Shown piece by piece: positions 44,315 through 52,980 of a DNA stretch of 64,000 bases. Source of the DNA: an uncultured Bacteroides sp. (GTDB taxonomy: Bacteria > Bacteroidota > Bacteroidia > Bacteroidales > Bacteroidaceae). Position 1 is the stretch's first letter; every line of letters begins with the position of its first letter. Location: positions 62,001-126,000 of the forward strand of contig NZ_OY782185.1 of the NCBI RefSeq assembly GCF_963677685.1. Direction: 5' to 3'. Below the pieces are notes generated by a model. That model was not told where the DNA came from, did no database searches, and saw only the letters and a program-made list of their open reading frames with translations. The position numbers and the translations under genes were made by a program.

Positions 44315-45576
44315 TCGTCAGCAAAAATAAGTTGTAACTGGCGGTCGTCTCTCTTCTTATGAGAAGATGGGAGCAATAGCTGACGCATAACGTGAGGTGC
44401 CATTTCATTGACCTTGCGGACAGACAACTCATTGCACGTAATAAAATATTGCGCTTTCTTCATCACGACACCAATCTTTTTAAGTTGATAACTCCCTAAA
44501 CGAGAATAACGACGAGAGGCTACAATAAATTTGGCAGACTTCACTCCGATACCCGGCACCCGCAAAAGCATCTCATAATCAGCTTTATTCACGTCAACCG
44601 GAAACTGCTCAGGATGGCGCAAAGCCCACGAGAGTTTAGGATCTAGCTCTAAGTCAAGATCTGGATAAGCATCGTTTACAATCTCATCTACTTTAAATTG
44701 GTAAAACCTCATCAACCAATCGGCCTGATAAAGGCGATTTTCCCTCACTAAGGGAGGTTGTTTGAGAGCCGGTAGACGAGAATCATAAGTATTAACCGAT
44801 ACATATCCGGAGTAATAGACACGCTTCATTGTAGGGCGATCATACAAAGCGGAAGAGAGGCCAAGGATGTCTTTATCCGTTTCAGCAGTAGCTCCAACAA
44901 TCATCTGCGTACTCTGTCCTGCGGGAACAAATCGAGGAGCATAACGATATTTCTTTCTGTCCTCATTGCTCTCCAGTACCCCTTGCTGTATATACTTCAT
45001 AGGTTGAAACACACTCTTGAAATCTTTCTCAGGAGCCAAACGCTTGAGACTTTCTTCATTAGGAATCTCAATATTGACACTCATACGATCGGCATAAAGT
45101 CCGGCCTCGTTGACTAATTCGCGACTAGCTCCCGGGATGCTTTTCAAATGAATATATCCATTGAAATGATGAATCAAACGCAAGTCTTTAACCACACGTA
45201 CAAGCCGTTCCATCGTATAATCCGGACTGCGCACCACCCCTGAACTAAGAAAGAGCCCCTCGATATAGTTACGCCGATAAAATTCAATGGTAAGCCCCAC
45301 CAATTCAGAGACCGAGAGGGTGGCCCGACGAAGATCATTGCTACGTCGATTGATGCAATAAGCACAATCATACATACAATAATTGGTTAGCATGATTTTC
45401 AGAAGAGAAATGCAACGCCCGTCCTCTGCAAAACTATGACAGATGCCCCACCCTCCTACCGTGTTACCCAGTCCACCCTTTTGATTAGAGCGAACGGTTC
45501 CACTGGAAGAACAGGAAACGTCATACTTGGCAGATTCGGCAAGTACTTTTAGCTTTTCGAGTACATCAGCATTCAT
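44311..45576 (-). CDS. Radical SAM protein of the DNA repair/modification pair (TIGR03916)
   Basis: The 421-residue protein carries the radical SAM iron-sulfur motif CMYDCAYC (CxxxCxxC) near residues 68-75. A C-terminal helix-hairpin-helix DNA-binding element reads LLRVPGIGVKSAKFIVASRR. This combination defines the putative DNA modification/repair radical SAM family. It forms an overlapping pair with the DUF4130 gene. Chemistry is inferred from family only. Confidence 0.92.
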   Translation of the reverse strand: MNADVLEKLKVLAESAKYDVSCSSSGTVRSNQKGGLGNTVGGWGICHSFAEDGRCISLLKIMLTNYCMYDCAYCINRRSNDLRRATLSVSELVGLTIEFYRRNYIEGLFLSSGVVRSPDYTMERLVRVVKDLRLIHHFNGYIHLKSIPGASRELVNEAGLYADRMSVNIEIPNEESLKRLAPEKDFKSVFQPMKYIQQGVLESNEDRKKYRYAPRFVPAGQSTQMIVGATAETDKDILGLSSALYDRPTMKRVYYSGYVSVNTYDSRLPALKQPPLVRENRLYQADWLMRFYQFKVDEIVNDAYPDLDLELDPKLSWALRHPEQFPVDVNKADYEMLLRVPGIGVKSAKFIVASRRYSRLGSYQLKKIGVVMKKAQYFITCNELSVRKVNEMAPHVMRQLLLPSSHKKRDDRQLQLIFADE

Positions 45577-45799
45577 TATCAGCGCTTTAACATCATCTTT
45601 TTACTTTGCCAAAGCTAAAAAGAATATTTGAAATTTTTATATAATAGGATGCGATTATTGATTATTCTTTTATCTGATAAGCATTTAATCAACCGCAAAA
45701 GTAGAATAGGTAATGATTTTAGATACGAGTGAAATTCTTTGGTCTACTATGCTTTTCTATCGTTTCAAAGACCCTAATACAAATTAGGGTAAAAAAAAA

Positions 45800-46177
45800 T
45801 CATTGACCTAGTTTCTTTAATATTAAATGCCGTAAACGTTCCTGATGTTTATCTCCCCATTGTCCTAACACAGAAAGAACAGGGATTAATGTCTCGCCAA
45901 ATTCGGTTAAACTATATTCTACTTTGGGAGGAACTACCGGATAAATCTTTTTTTTAATTAATTCGTGTTCTTCCAACTCCTTCAACTGTATGTTCAGCAC
46001 TCTGCGGGAAGCATCAGGTATTTTACGTTGTAATTCACTTGGGCGCTGATACCCTTCATGGATAAACCACAATAAGCGGATTTTCCATTTACCGTAGAGA
46101 ACTTCACCAATTAAGTCAAAACCACAATTCAAACTTAATGGAATTTTTCTTTCATACATAGCCGCACATATATTCAA
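45800..46177 (-). CDS. HxlR-family transcriptional regulator
   Basis: The 125-residue winged-helix regulator has the HxlR pattern LIGEVLYGKWKIRLLWFI, RPSELQRKIPDASRRVLNIQ and KVEYSLTEFGETLIPVL. The Cys at residue 18 (NCGFD) is the conserved N-terminal Cys of redox- or electrophile-sensing members. It is divergent from a decayed SDR that it probably controlled. Confidence 0.92.
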   Translation of the reverse strand: MNICAAMYERKIPLSLNCGFDLIGEVLYGKWKIRLLWFIHEGYQRPSELQRKIPDASRRVLNIQLKELEEHELIKKKIYPVVPPKVEYSLTEFGETLIPVLSVLGQWGDKHQERLRHLILKKLGQ

Positions 46178-46186
46178 AATTATACA

Positions 46187-46209
46187 ATAGGGGAATAATT
46201 TATCCCTAT
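46187..46209. promoter_or_regulatory. Near-palindrome, candidate HxlR operator
   Basis: ATAGGG/GATA on the left mirrors TATCCCTAT on the right around an AT core. It lies 10 nt upstream of the HxlR start and 43 nt before the -7 box of the divergent SDR. Confidence 0.4.
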
Positions 46210-46251
46210 CTGAATCGTTTTTCCGTACTTGTATAAACTTAGCGTATAGCC

Positions 46252-46259
46252 TAACTTTG
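46252..46259 (+). promoter_or_regulatory. Putative -7 box of the SDR remnant
   Basis: TAACTTTG matches TAnnTTTG, 17 nt before the ATG at 46277. Confidence 0.4.
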
Positions 46260-46276
46260 CATCAAAAGACTGAGAT

Positions 46277-46782
46277 ATGAAACAACAATTTAGCTTTGAC
46301 AATGAATTATCCGGCAAAGTAGCACTAGTTACAGGTGGAACAAAAGAAGCCGAAAAAGCAATATCGGAACGCTTGCTAAAAGCAGAGACAACCGTTGCCA
46401 TTACGGCAAGAAATAAACCGGAAGGAAGTAAAAAAGTAGTAGATGAGATTCTAAAGAAATTCGGAAGACTCGATATTTTAGTAAATAACCTTGGCGCTTC
46501 CGAAACACAGGGAGGAGGCTTTGCTGTACTAACAGATGAGGATTGGGAAACAACAATTAAAACCAACCTGCTTGCACCTGTCCGTTTGGATAGAGGATTT
46601 TACCGCAAATGATAGAGCAAGCCACACAAAATGTGATGGACGCATTGGGTGGAATACCTATCGGAAGACCTGCCCGGCCCCAAGATATTGCGGAATTTGT
46701 CGGCTTTTTAGTTTCACCTAGAGCTGGATACCTGACAGGTACAGAATACATAATTGACGGAGGGACTATTCCCACTATATAA
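46277..46782 (+). pseudogene. SDR oxidoreductase with internal deletions
   Basis: The first frame reads ELSGKVALVTGGTKEAEKAI, lacking the GIG of the NAD loop, and later DILVNNLGASETQGGG before stopping at 46612. A second frame begins at ATG 46609 (overlapping), reads [20 protein letters not shown] and [14 protein letters not shown] and stops at 46782. The central block with the catalytic Ser-Tyr-Lys is absent, about 100 residues. At least three deletions show gene decay. It is divergent from hxlR. Confidence 0.85.
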
Positions 46783-46802
46783 TAACTTTAAAAATAAAAA
46801 CA

Positions 46803-47144
46803 ATGGATTTTAAATTACCTAAAGTCGTTTCAGGCTTGTTGACAGCACAAAATAATTATGATAGTGATGCCTATGCAGGCTGCTTCTCAGAAACAGCACT
46901 TGTCATTAACGAAGAAAAGGTGTACAAAGGGAAAAAGACCATAAAGGATTGGATTGAAAAAGCCAATCAACAATTCAAAATAAAAATGAAGCCAACGAAA
47001 TATTCAGGAAGCAATTCAACGGCTATTCTTACTGCTGTTGTTTCAGGAAACTTTAACGGAAGCCCAGTCGCCTTGAATTATCATATGGAAATAAAAGATA
47101 ATGAGATTACTCGTTTAGAAATTACGGCCAGCAATGCTGAATAA
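46803..47144 (+). CDS. NTF2-like / SnoaL-type small protein
   Basis: The 113-residue protein reads LPKVVSGLLTAQNNYDSDAY and CFSETALVINEEKVYKGKKTIKDW, and closes NYHMEIKDNEITRLEIT, the pattern of an NTF2-like cone fold. Members are enzymes or ligand binders; no active residues can be assigned. It lies 20 nt after the SDR remnant and was probably part of the same HxlR-controlled unit. Confidence 0.8.
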   Translation: MDFKLPKVVSGLLTAQNNYDSDAYAGCFSETALVINEEKVYKGKKTIKDWIEKANQQFKIKMKPTKYSGSNSTAILTAVVSGNFNGSPVALNYHMEIKDNEITRLEITASNAE

Positions 47145-47251
47145 ATGAAATAAGAGGGACTGGTACATATGCCTGATTTATATTATCTCAATCCTTCTTC
47201 GGTTCTATTGGATCAATAGAAGTTTACAGGTAAATTGAAAAAATAAAGTAT

Positions 47252-47343
47252 ATGGCAGCTTATGTAATTTTATTAAAGAAAAAACGATCAATCAGCAAGA
47301 ATTAAATATTTATGTGAAAGAAGCTCCGGCAGAATTAGCATGA
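47252..47343 (+). pseudogene. DUF1330-like gene, N-terminal fragment
   Basis: ATG at 47252 gives MAAYVI; after a one-base shift near 47269 the frame continues FIKEKTINQQELNIYVKEAP and AELA then stops at 47343. This matches the start of small DUF1330 proteins. The rest of the gene is gone. It fits the decay of the SDR before it. The remaining gap to 47469 shows nothing else. Confidence 0.55.
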
Positions 47344-47469
47344 TTAAGCTGCCCGATTTTCTTTAAATTTGTACATAAAATCCTCTAAATAGAATTTTCT
47401 ATTAAAACCCTATCAGTTATATTGTCAGTTCGTTTATAGAAATAAGATTAGCTCAAAAGGGAACGAACA

Positions 47470-49755
47470 TTATAACCTATTGATTTCTTTCATAGCTGCA
47501 CCTTTTCCTTTGTATCTGTTTGTTGCTTTATTAAAGTAATATGTAACTGTAAATTGAAAGATCCTCGTATTTCCTATTGAAAAGTCATTCATTGATAGTC
47601 CGTTTGTATTTACTGAAATACTTTCTCTATATCTATTTAATATGTCTTTACAATCAAGTTTTAACAAGAGAGATTTATTAAAAAATGATTTAGAAATTGA
47701 TATTCCAAGATTGGTATAGCCTTTCGTATAAGCTGTCGCAAAATCACCTTTTGTTCTATAACCTAGAGTTAATAAGACTCCGTAATTATTTTTAAATTGA
47801 AAATAGTTTCTCTGCAAAAATTCCCCTATAGGTTTGTTATATGATATAAAAGGGTTGCCGTATTTAAGATCTTGATATTGAAGGCATACATCAATAGATG
47901 GCTGCCAAATGCCAATTTGAGTGTTATATGAAAGGTCTATTGCATATGAATTGTATAACGGTAGGTTTATCGGACTTACTAATATAACATCAGGTTTATC
48001 CTGATATTTTTGATTTACTTCAAATATTTGTTTTTTCACACGTTCCAAAGTCGCCATGACAGTAAGATTGTTCCAAGAAAATTGCATACCAAATTCGGAA
48101 CTTACTGAAGGTAATAAGAAAGGGTTACCCGACCATCTTGCACAGTATGCCACATAAGATGTTTTATTACTTAAAGCATCATAAGATGGCCTTTCTAGAT
48201 ATTTTCTAAAACTAAGTTCCCCTTGCCAGTTCTCACCTTCATAACCAATTGTAATGTTAGGAATAAATTCATTATATTTTTTTGATTGTTCCTCAACCTT
48301 AATTTCATTCTCATAATATTTGAAAGTTGTATGTTCGTACCTTAGCCCAATGGATGTATAAAAGTCGTTTAATTTAAAATCATAATTAGCGAAAATTGCT
48401 CCAATATTTTGTACATTTTTATTAGATGATGAGGAAAGGTCTTCAACATTGCTACCTAATAAAATATTTTGATGGCTTTTTCTATTTGTACAACTATATT
48501 CGCCACCTAACATAAATGTGTGGTTATTAAGAGAATATTTTAAATTAATTTTTGATGCAAACAAATCATAATTATCACCATAACCATAGTTAACAAGTTG
48601 TTCTTGTTCCTTAACCTCTTCTACGATACTATTACCAGTTTCTTTTCCAGAGCTATAGTCGGTATTAAAGTCAATATTAATGTTAGACAGTTTCCCATTA
48701 TAATAAAAGTTTACGTAGTTTTTATACAGGTTGCCCTCTGTTTTGCTGAAACTATTGTATTCGTTATTAATACTTTCAGTCACAATTGAGTTTTTTTCGT
48801 CATTTTCCTTTGGAGTTTTAGTGAGATTATATTTTAGTCCAAATGAATGCTCATCATTAATCAAATAGTTAATTCCTCCCCCAACATGACCTCTCATTCT
48901 GTCGACTTTAGCATCTCCATGATATAGACTTGAAATAGTGCTAATATATTCTGTATTACGCACGTAATCCCCTCTATAATTTAAGATGTCTCCATCTACA
49001 AAGACATCAAAGCCTTTGTATCTATATTTTAAATTAGCATTCATATATTCTGATAAATGTTTAGATATGGAAGCATAAGTCTGAAAGTTTCCACTAAAAC
49101 CTTCTCCTTTTAGTGGCAGAGTTCTTATTCTGATGACTGAATTAGTTGAAGAATTATATTCAACTCCAGGAGTCGTAATAATCTCCACAGTTTTTATTTC
49201 ATTTGATTTCAATCTTAATAATTCACTATTATCTTCAATAGCCCGACCATTAATATATATCAAAGGAGTTCCTTTACCCAAAATCTGAAAATCACCATTA
49301 TTCTCAATAATTAGAGGTAATCGAGTAAGTACATCATTTGCGCTTCCAGAAATGGATAGAGGTGTATTTTCGATAGAAGCAATAATCTTACCACTGCCCT
49401 TTTTTATAATTTTATGTTGTCCTCTTATAACTATTTCATTTAAGAGTTGTGTATCTGAAAACAGTTTGATGGTATCTTTAATGCTTCTTATATCATTGAT
49501 ATATAGCGTCTTATAACAAATAGATGACACTTTTATAAAGCATTCCTCAGGATTCAATAGTGATAAAGAAAAATGTCCATTATTATCGCTAACAGTTCCC
49601 TTAACCATAATAGAATCTGTTTTTGATAATGCTATGATATTAGCATTATCTACTGGGTTACTGTCTTGGTCATAAAGATTACCGGAGAGATTCTGGCACA
49701 TTACCTCCATTAATGAGAGTATGTTAATTAGCAAGAATGTACATATTTTCTTCAT
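47470..49755 (-). CDS. Outer-membrane beta-barrel receptor with CarboxypepD-like domain
   Basis: The 761-residue protein has a signal peptide (ICTFLLINILSLMEVMC) and an N-terminal carboxypeptidase-regulatory-like domain (NLSGNLYDQDSNPVDNANII). A plug-like domain follows (NDVLTRLPLIIENNGDFQIL, GRAIEDNSELLRL), then a barrel of the outer membrane protein beta-barrel family ending FQFTVTYYFNK. It lacks a SusD partner, so it is not a classical SusC. It lies 82 nt downstream of the broken acyltransferase on the same strand and may share its promoter. The cargo or signal is unknown. Confidence 0.85.
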   Translation of the reverse strand: MKKICTFLLINILSLMEVMCQNLSGNLYDQDSNPVDNANIIALSKTDSIMVKGTVSDNNGHFSLSLLNPEECFIKVSSICYKTLYINDIRSIKDTIKLFSDTQLLNEIVIRGQHKIIKKGSGKIIASIENTPLSISGSANDVLTRLPLIIENNGDFQILGKGTPLIYINGRAIEDNSELLRLKSNEIKTVEIITTPGVEYNSSTNSVIRIRTLPLKGEGFSGNFQTYASISKHLSEYMNANLKYRYKGFDVFVDGDILNYRGDYVRNTEYISTISSLYHGDAKVDRMRGHVGGGINYLINDEHSFGLKYNLTKTPKENDEKNSIVTESINNEYNSFSKTEGNLYKNYVNFYYNGKLSNINIDFNTDYSSGKETGNSIVEEVKEQEQLVNYGYGDNYDLFASKINLKYSLNNHTFMLGGEYSCTNRKSHQNILLGSNVEDLSSSSNKNVQNIGAIFANYDFKLNDFYTSIGLRYEHTTFKYYENEIKVEEQSKKYNEFIPNITIGYEGENWQGELSFRKYLERPSYDALSNKTSYVAYCARWSGNPFLLPSVSSEFGMQFSWNNLTVMATLERVKKQIFEVNQKYQDKPDVILVSPINLPLYNSYAIDLSYNTQIGIWQPSIDVCLQYQDLKYGNPFISYNKPIGEFLQRNYFQFKNNYGVLLTLGYRTKGDFATAYTKGYTNLGISISKSFFNKSLLLKLDCKDILNRYRESISVNTNGLSMNDFSIGNTRIFQFTVTYYFNKATNRYKGKGAAMKEINRL

Positions 49756-49837
49756 ATTAATATTTTGTAATAAACAGTATTTTTTAGAATGTTTTTTTTG
49801 TGAAATATTTTAAAGCATACATGGCTTTGAAGTGAGA

Positions 49838-50487
49838 TTATGCAGCTTTGTCTTTATCTGTTTGATTGTTATTTCTTATTGTTAAGTGAATAAACGATTT
49901 ATAAAAATAAATTAGCCCATGACTTTGAGCAATTACCGGTATAGTTCCAGAACCAAGATAGTTAATACCTTCTCTTAGATTAGCAGTATTGATACCCCAA
50001 ACACCCATGATACGTAAAAGTTTACTATCACATTTAGCAAACATATAATTCTTCATGCACAGATTAGAGAAATGGCATAGATCATCAATTATTTGAATAA
50101 AGATATGTTAAGATGTCCTTTACACGAGGTCGTAGCAAATCTTCCAATATGCCAAATAGTACAATCATCTGAGTTGAAGACAAATTCTAATGGGTTTATT
50201 CCAAAAACCTTTTCAATAGGTAAGGTCTTCTTTTTGTCCCATTTCATAAGACGAATGCAACCAATGATATTGCTATTATAATCCTCGGCAACAAAAAGTT
50301 GTGAGTTTTCAAAATAAGCCAATTCTTCTTGGTATATATTTTCTATTTCATCTATTGTAGCAGGTACAAAAGAGTTTGAATGATGCAAATAATTTGACCT
50401 AATAAAAAATTCTGAGATGATTCTTAAATAAGTTTCATCTACTCTGTAGATGTTATAATCGTCACAATTTTGTATTATCTGTTTCAT
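49838..50487 (-). pseudogene. FeeM/autoinducer-synthase-like GNAT acyltransferase, broken
   Basis: From ATG 50487 the frame reads 132 residues, with CIRLMKWDKKKTLPIEKVFG and IWHIGRFAT, then stops (TAA, 50089-50091). Beyond the stop the same frame continues LMIYAISLICA. After another stop and a one-base shift the rest follows: NYMFAKCDSKLLRIMGVWGI and YLGSGTIPVIAQSHGLIYFY. Joined, these match N-acyl amino acid synthase (FeeM) or LuxI-like GNAT proteins of about 210 residues. The gene has one nonsense and one frameshift lesion near 50060-50091. Its promoter carries the TACACTTTTGTGTA dyad. Confidence 0.7.
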
Positions 50488-50505
50488 GATCTTTATTTAT
50501 TGATT

Positions 50506-50550
50506 CAAATGTACTTGATATTCTATTCTATTTTACTACACAAAAGTGTA
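50506..50550 (-). promoter_or_regulatory. Operator plus -7 box of the acyltransferase gene (site A)
   Basis: On the minus strand the dyad TACACTTTTGTGTA (50537-50550) is followed after exactly 23 nt by TACATTTG (50506-50513), a perfect TAnnTTTG box, and then the ATG at 50487. The same arrangement precedes the ThiF gene. The dyad centre would sit about 42 bp from the start site, as expected of LuxR-type activators. Confidence 0.65.
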
Positions 50551-50575
50551 AAACAAGAACTTTCTGTTAAAAAAA

Positions 50576-50589
50576 CACACTTTTGTGTA
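50576..50589 (+). promoter_or_regulatory. Second operator copy facing the plus strand (site B)
   Basis: CACACTTTTGTGTA differs from the other sites by one base. With site A it makes a 17-bp inverted repeat (TTACTACACAAAAGTGT at 50533-50549, mirrored at 50577-50593, 27-nt loop). A TAATTTTG box follows at 50621-50628, 31 nt away instead of 23. No intact gene follows. The pair could also act as one hairpin. Confidence 0.5.
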
Positions 50590-50701
50590 GTAATTTGAAG
50601 GTTTTCTGAGGTGAAAAAGGTAATTTTGCAATGTCTTAAATCACAATTTTAGTTGTTGTTTTATTTTAAAATCACTAATACCCCATTAAAATTGAGACTA
50701 A

Positions 50702-51017
50702 TTAAGAACTAAACAAGCTTGGCCCATTTGGTCCAAATCGTTCTTTGTAATTTTGAAATTTAGTTTTGTTAAAAAAATCTTTAAGATAGATGCGTTTGAG
50801 TTTCTACATCATGTAATGCATGCACTTTGATATCACCTTATTTTATTGTGAAATTTAGTTCACAAAAAACCGAAAAGCGCAATCGATAACTGTCGAATCA
50901 AAAACATAAACGTTACCACTTAGTTTGGAAATGTGAGTAACACGCTTTTGTTGTGCTTTGTTGGGCAGGTAATAAGCGTGTTTTTCAAAGATGTGATAGT
51001 TTCTATCTCGATTAGCC
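50702..51017 (-). mobile_element. IS4-family transposase remnant
   Basis: The minus strand reads ANRDRNYHIFEKHAYYLPNK and GNVYVFDSTVIDCAFRFFV, matching the DDE region of Bacteroides IS4-type transposases. After frameshifts come VHALHDVETQTH and then the transposase C-terminus, NKTKFQNYKERFGPNGPSLF with a stop at 50702. The centre of the gene is deleted, so the element is dead. Confidence 0.75.
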
Positions 51018-51075
51018 CTTACTAAGAATAATTTTAATACATTCTTTCCATTCTAAAAAAAATAATAACATTTGG

Positions 51076-51171
51076 AATGATAAACCTCAAGAACAATTAT
51101 CAAATCTTGCAGACTCTAACGATTGGAAGGTTGACCGAATATCAAAGCAAGTAGTTGATTTCAGAAAGTAA
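51076..51171 (+). pseudogene. Unrecognised coding scrap
   Basis: A 31-residue open stretch reads NDKPQEQLSNLADSNDWKVD and RISKQVVDFRK, then stops. It has protein-like composition but no start. It looks like the 3' end of a gene cut by the IS remnant. No family was recognised. Confidence 0.3.
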
Positions 51172-51435
51172 AATACTTTATATATTTACACCATTATACT
51201 TGCCACAATGCGCTCAACCTTACTTCGATTGAGAGATTAAGCCAAGTAAGCGAAGACGTATTTATCTTAAAACATATGCCATCAGACTAATCTGATGCAA
51301 AGCTACGAGTTCAAGTCCGTTCACTCGAAAAACATCTATAACTAAATTTCAAATGTTTCAAAAAACTATTTTAGATTTTAATGGAACAGCTATGATTTGA
51401 AGTATTTTATAACTTACGAATTGAGGAAGAATGCT

Positions 51436-52191
51436 ATGATACATCTTGATGATTTTTTTATTTCGTCAAATACTCTAAATTACATTTCCGAGGAAGAATA
51501 TCAAAAAATAGACATATTAATAAAAGCTATTGATTCGATATCACGAACCTCCTACCAGAGTTTCTATATAATAGACTATTATAGAAGAGATTTCTTATAT
51601 GTTTCTGACAATACGTTATTCTTATGTGGCCTCAGCCCTGAAGAAGTTAAAGAGCAAGGATACATGTTCTACCTAAATCATGTTCCTGAAGATGAACAGA
51701 GCATGCTTAGTGAAATAAATCAAGCTGGATTTATCTTTTTTAGTAAGCTACCGGTTGAAGAAAGATTAGATTATACTATATATTATAATTTTAATCTTTT
51801 AAATAATAAGAAAAAAAAGCTGATTAACCATAAACTGACCCCCATTATTTTAGATAAAGAAGGAAAGATATGGCTTGCTGCATGTGTAGTATCATTAAGC
51901 CATATTGAGGGGAAGGGGCATATTATAATACGTAAAAAAGGCAAAGTAGATTATTGGGAATATAATCTAAAAAGTCATAGCTGGAAGGAGATAGAAGGAA
52001 TATCTCTTACTGAAAAAGAAAAAGATATACTTCTTTTATCTGCGCAAGGCTATACGATGAAAGAAATTGCTGATATCTTATGTGTAGCCTTAGATACAGT
52101 TAAGTTTTATAAAAGAAAGCTATTTGATAAAATGGGGGTAAAAAATATAACAGAAGCCCTCTCATTTGCGACTAACTTCAAGTTGATATGA
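51436..52191 (+). CDS. PAS-like/LuxR-type transcriptional regulator
   Basis: The start at ATG 51436 (after GAGGAAG) gives 251 residues; a TTG 13 codons upstream is less likely. The N-terminal two thirds look PAS-like (SFYIIDYYRRDFLYVSDNTL, FYLNHVPEDEQ). The C-terminal LuxR helix-turn-helix reads LTEKEKDILLLSAQGYTMKEIADIL and then TVKFYKRKLFDKMGVKN. There is no receiver domain, so it should sense a ligand directly. It converges on the ThiF gene with one base between the stops. It is the best candidate binder of the TACACTTTTGTGTA sites. Confidence 0.88.
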   Translation: MIHLDDFFISSNTLNYISEEEYQKIDILIKAIDSISRTSYQSFYIIDYYRRDFLYVSDNTLFLCGLSPEEVKEQGYMFYLNHVPEDEQSMLSEINQAGFIFFSKLPVEERLDYTIYYNFNLLNNKKKKLINHKLTPIILDKEGKIWLAACVVSLSHIEGKGHIIIRKKGKVDYWEYNLKSHSWKEIEGISLTEKEKDILLLSAQGYTMKEIADILCVALDTVKFYKRKLFDKMGVKNITEALSFATNFKLI

Positions 52192-52192
52192 G

Positions 52193-52954
52193 TCAACTTT
52201 TATCAAAAAAAATGGATGATAGGTAGAACTTAGGGAAAAATTTTATTTCTTTGCCTGTTATTAAGTTATACATTACATTTACACAATACCCAGCAGTTAT
52301 CCAAGATGCAATAGATAGTTGTGGTGGTGGTAGTATATTATCTTCATTACGATATTCTTCAATAACTTTTTCAAGCCACTTATTTGGTATATTCCAGAAC
52401 TCTCCGTATCGAGATACATATTCTGCCATACGCAATTCAAATCCTCTAGGTTCCTCTGATAATTGAGACAATTGAATCCCATTAGGTTTGACTACTGCTA
52501 AGAAACCTGCCCATCCAAAATTGTAAGGATGCAAGACTGGTATATTATATTTCTTACATATTTCATCAAATTCAAAAGGTATCTTTGATTTAAAGTCCAA
52601 AGCATTAATCGCAATCTCGTGTCTTTTTATCAAGGCTTCCATATTATTTTCATCCGCATAAGAATTATGATATACTATAGAGGCATCAGGGTTAATATCC
52701 ATTAATCTTTTAGCTAGGCACTCTGCCTTATTCTTACCAATATCTGTTTGGACATAAGTTTGTCTATTTAAGTTACTCAATTCAACTCTGTCTCCATCAA
52801 TGATCGTTATATTCTCAAAACCAAATCTAAGAGCACATTCAGCTATAATGCTACCAATCCCTGCTCCTCCTAAAAGAATTTTTGTATCTTTAATAAGACT
52901 TTGTTCTTCTGACTTTACATAAAGTCTATTTCGACTATATCTAGGATTGTTCAT
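52193..52954 (-). CDS. ThiF/E1-like adenylyltransferase
   Basis: The start at ATG 52954 gives 253 residues. The longer reading to 53062 would place the operator and -7 box inside the gene. The E1 fold is clear: LLGGAGIGSIIAECALRFGF (ATP/Rossmann loop), ITIIDGDRVELSNLNRQ with the Asp and Arg used in adenylation, and DIGKNKAECLAKRLMDINP. No CxxC zinc pairs are seen. It would activate a carboxylate by adenylation, but no ubiquitin-like partner is nearby. It shares operator geometry with the acyltransferase promoter. Confidence 0.85.
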   Translation of the reverse strand: MNNPRYSRNRLYVKSEEQSLIKDTKILLGGAGIGSIIAECALRFGFENITIIDGDRVELSNLNRQTYVQTDIGKNKAECLAKRLMDINPDASIVYHNSYADENNMEALIKRHEIAINALDFKSKIPFEFDEICKKYNIPVLHPYNFGWAGFLAVVKPNGIQLSQLSEEPRGFELRMAEYVSRYGEFWNIPNKWLEKVIEEYRNEDNILPPPQLSIASWITAGYCVNVMYNLITGKEIKFFPKFYLSSIFFDKS

Positions 52955-52980
52955 TATCGTCTTAATATTTTCTTTTAGTA

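Larger units (their letters stand above)
50488..51435. other. Rearranged gap between acyltransferase and LuxR gene
   Basis: This 948-bp gap holds operators A and B, an IS4-type transposase remnant, a 32-codon coding scrap and a tRNA-like stretch near 51223-51328. No intact gene is visible, and the original target of site B appears to be lost. Confidence 0.55.

Noticed and set aside
51223..51328. tRNA-like stretch with a CATCAGA/TCTGATG hairpin, CTTAAAA loop and TTCAAGTCC near the end
   Set aside because: The acceptor arms pair with a mismatch, and the T stem and anticodon stem do not form. It may be a decayed tRNA-Leu, but it cannot be supported as a gene.
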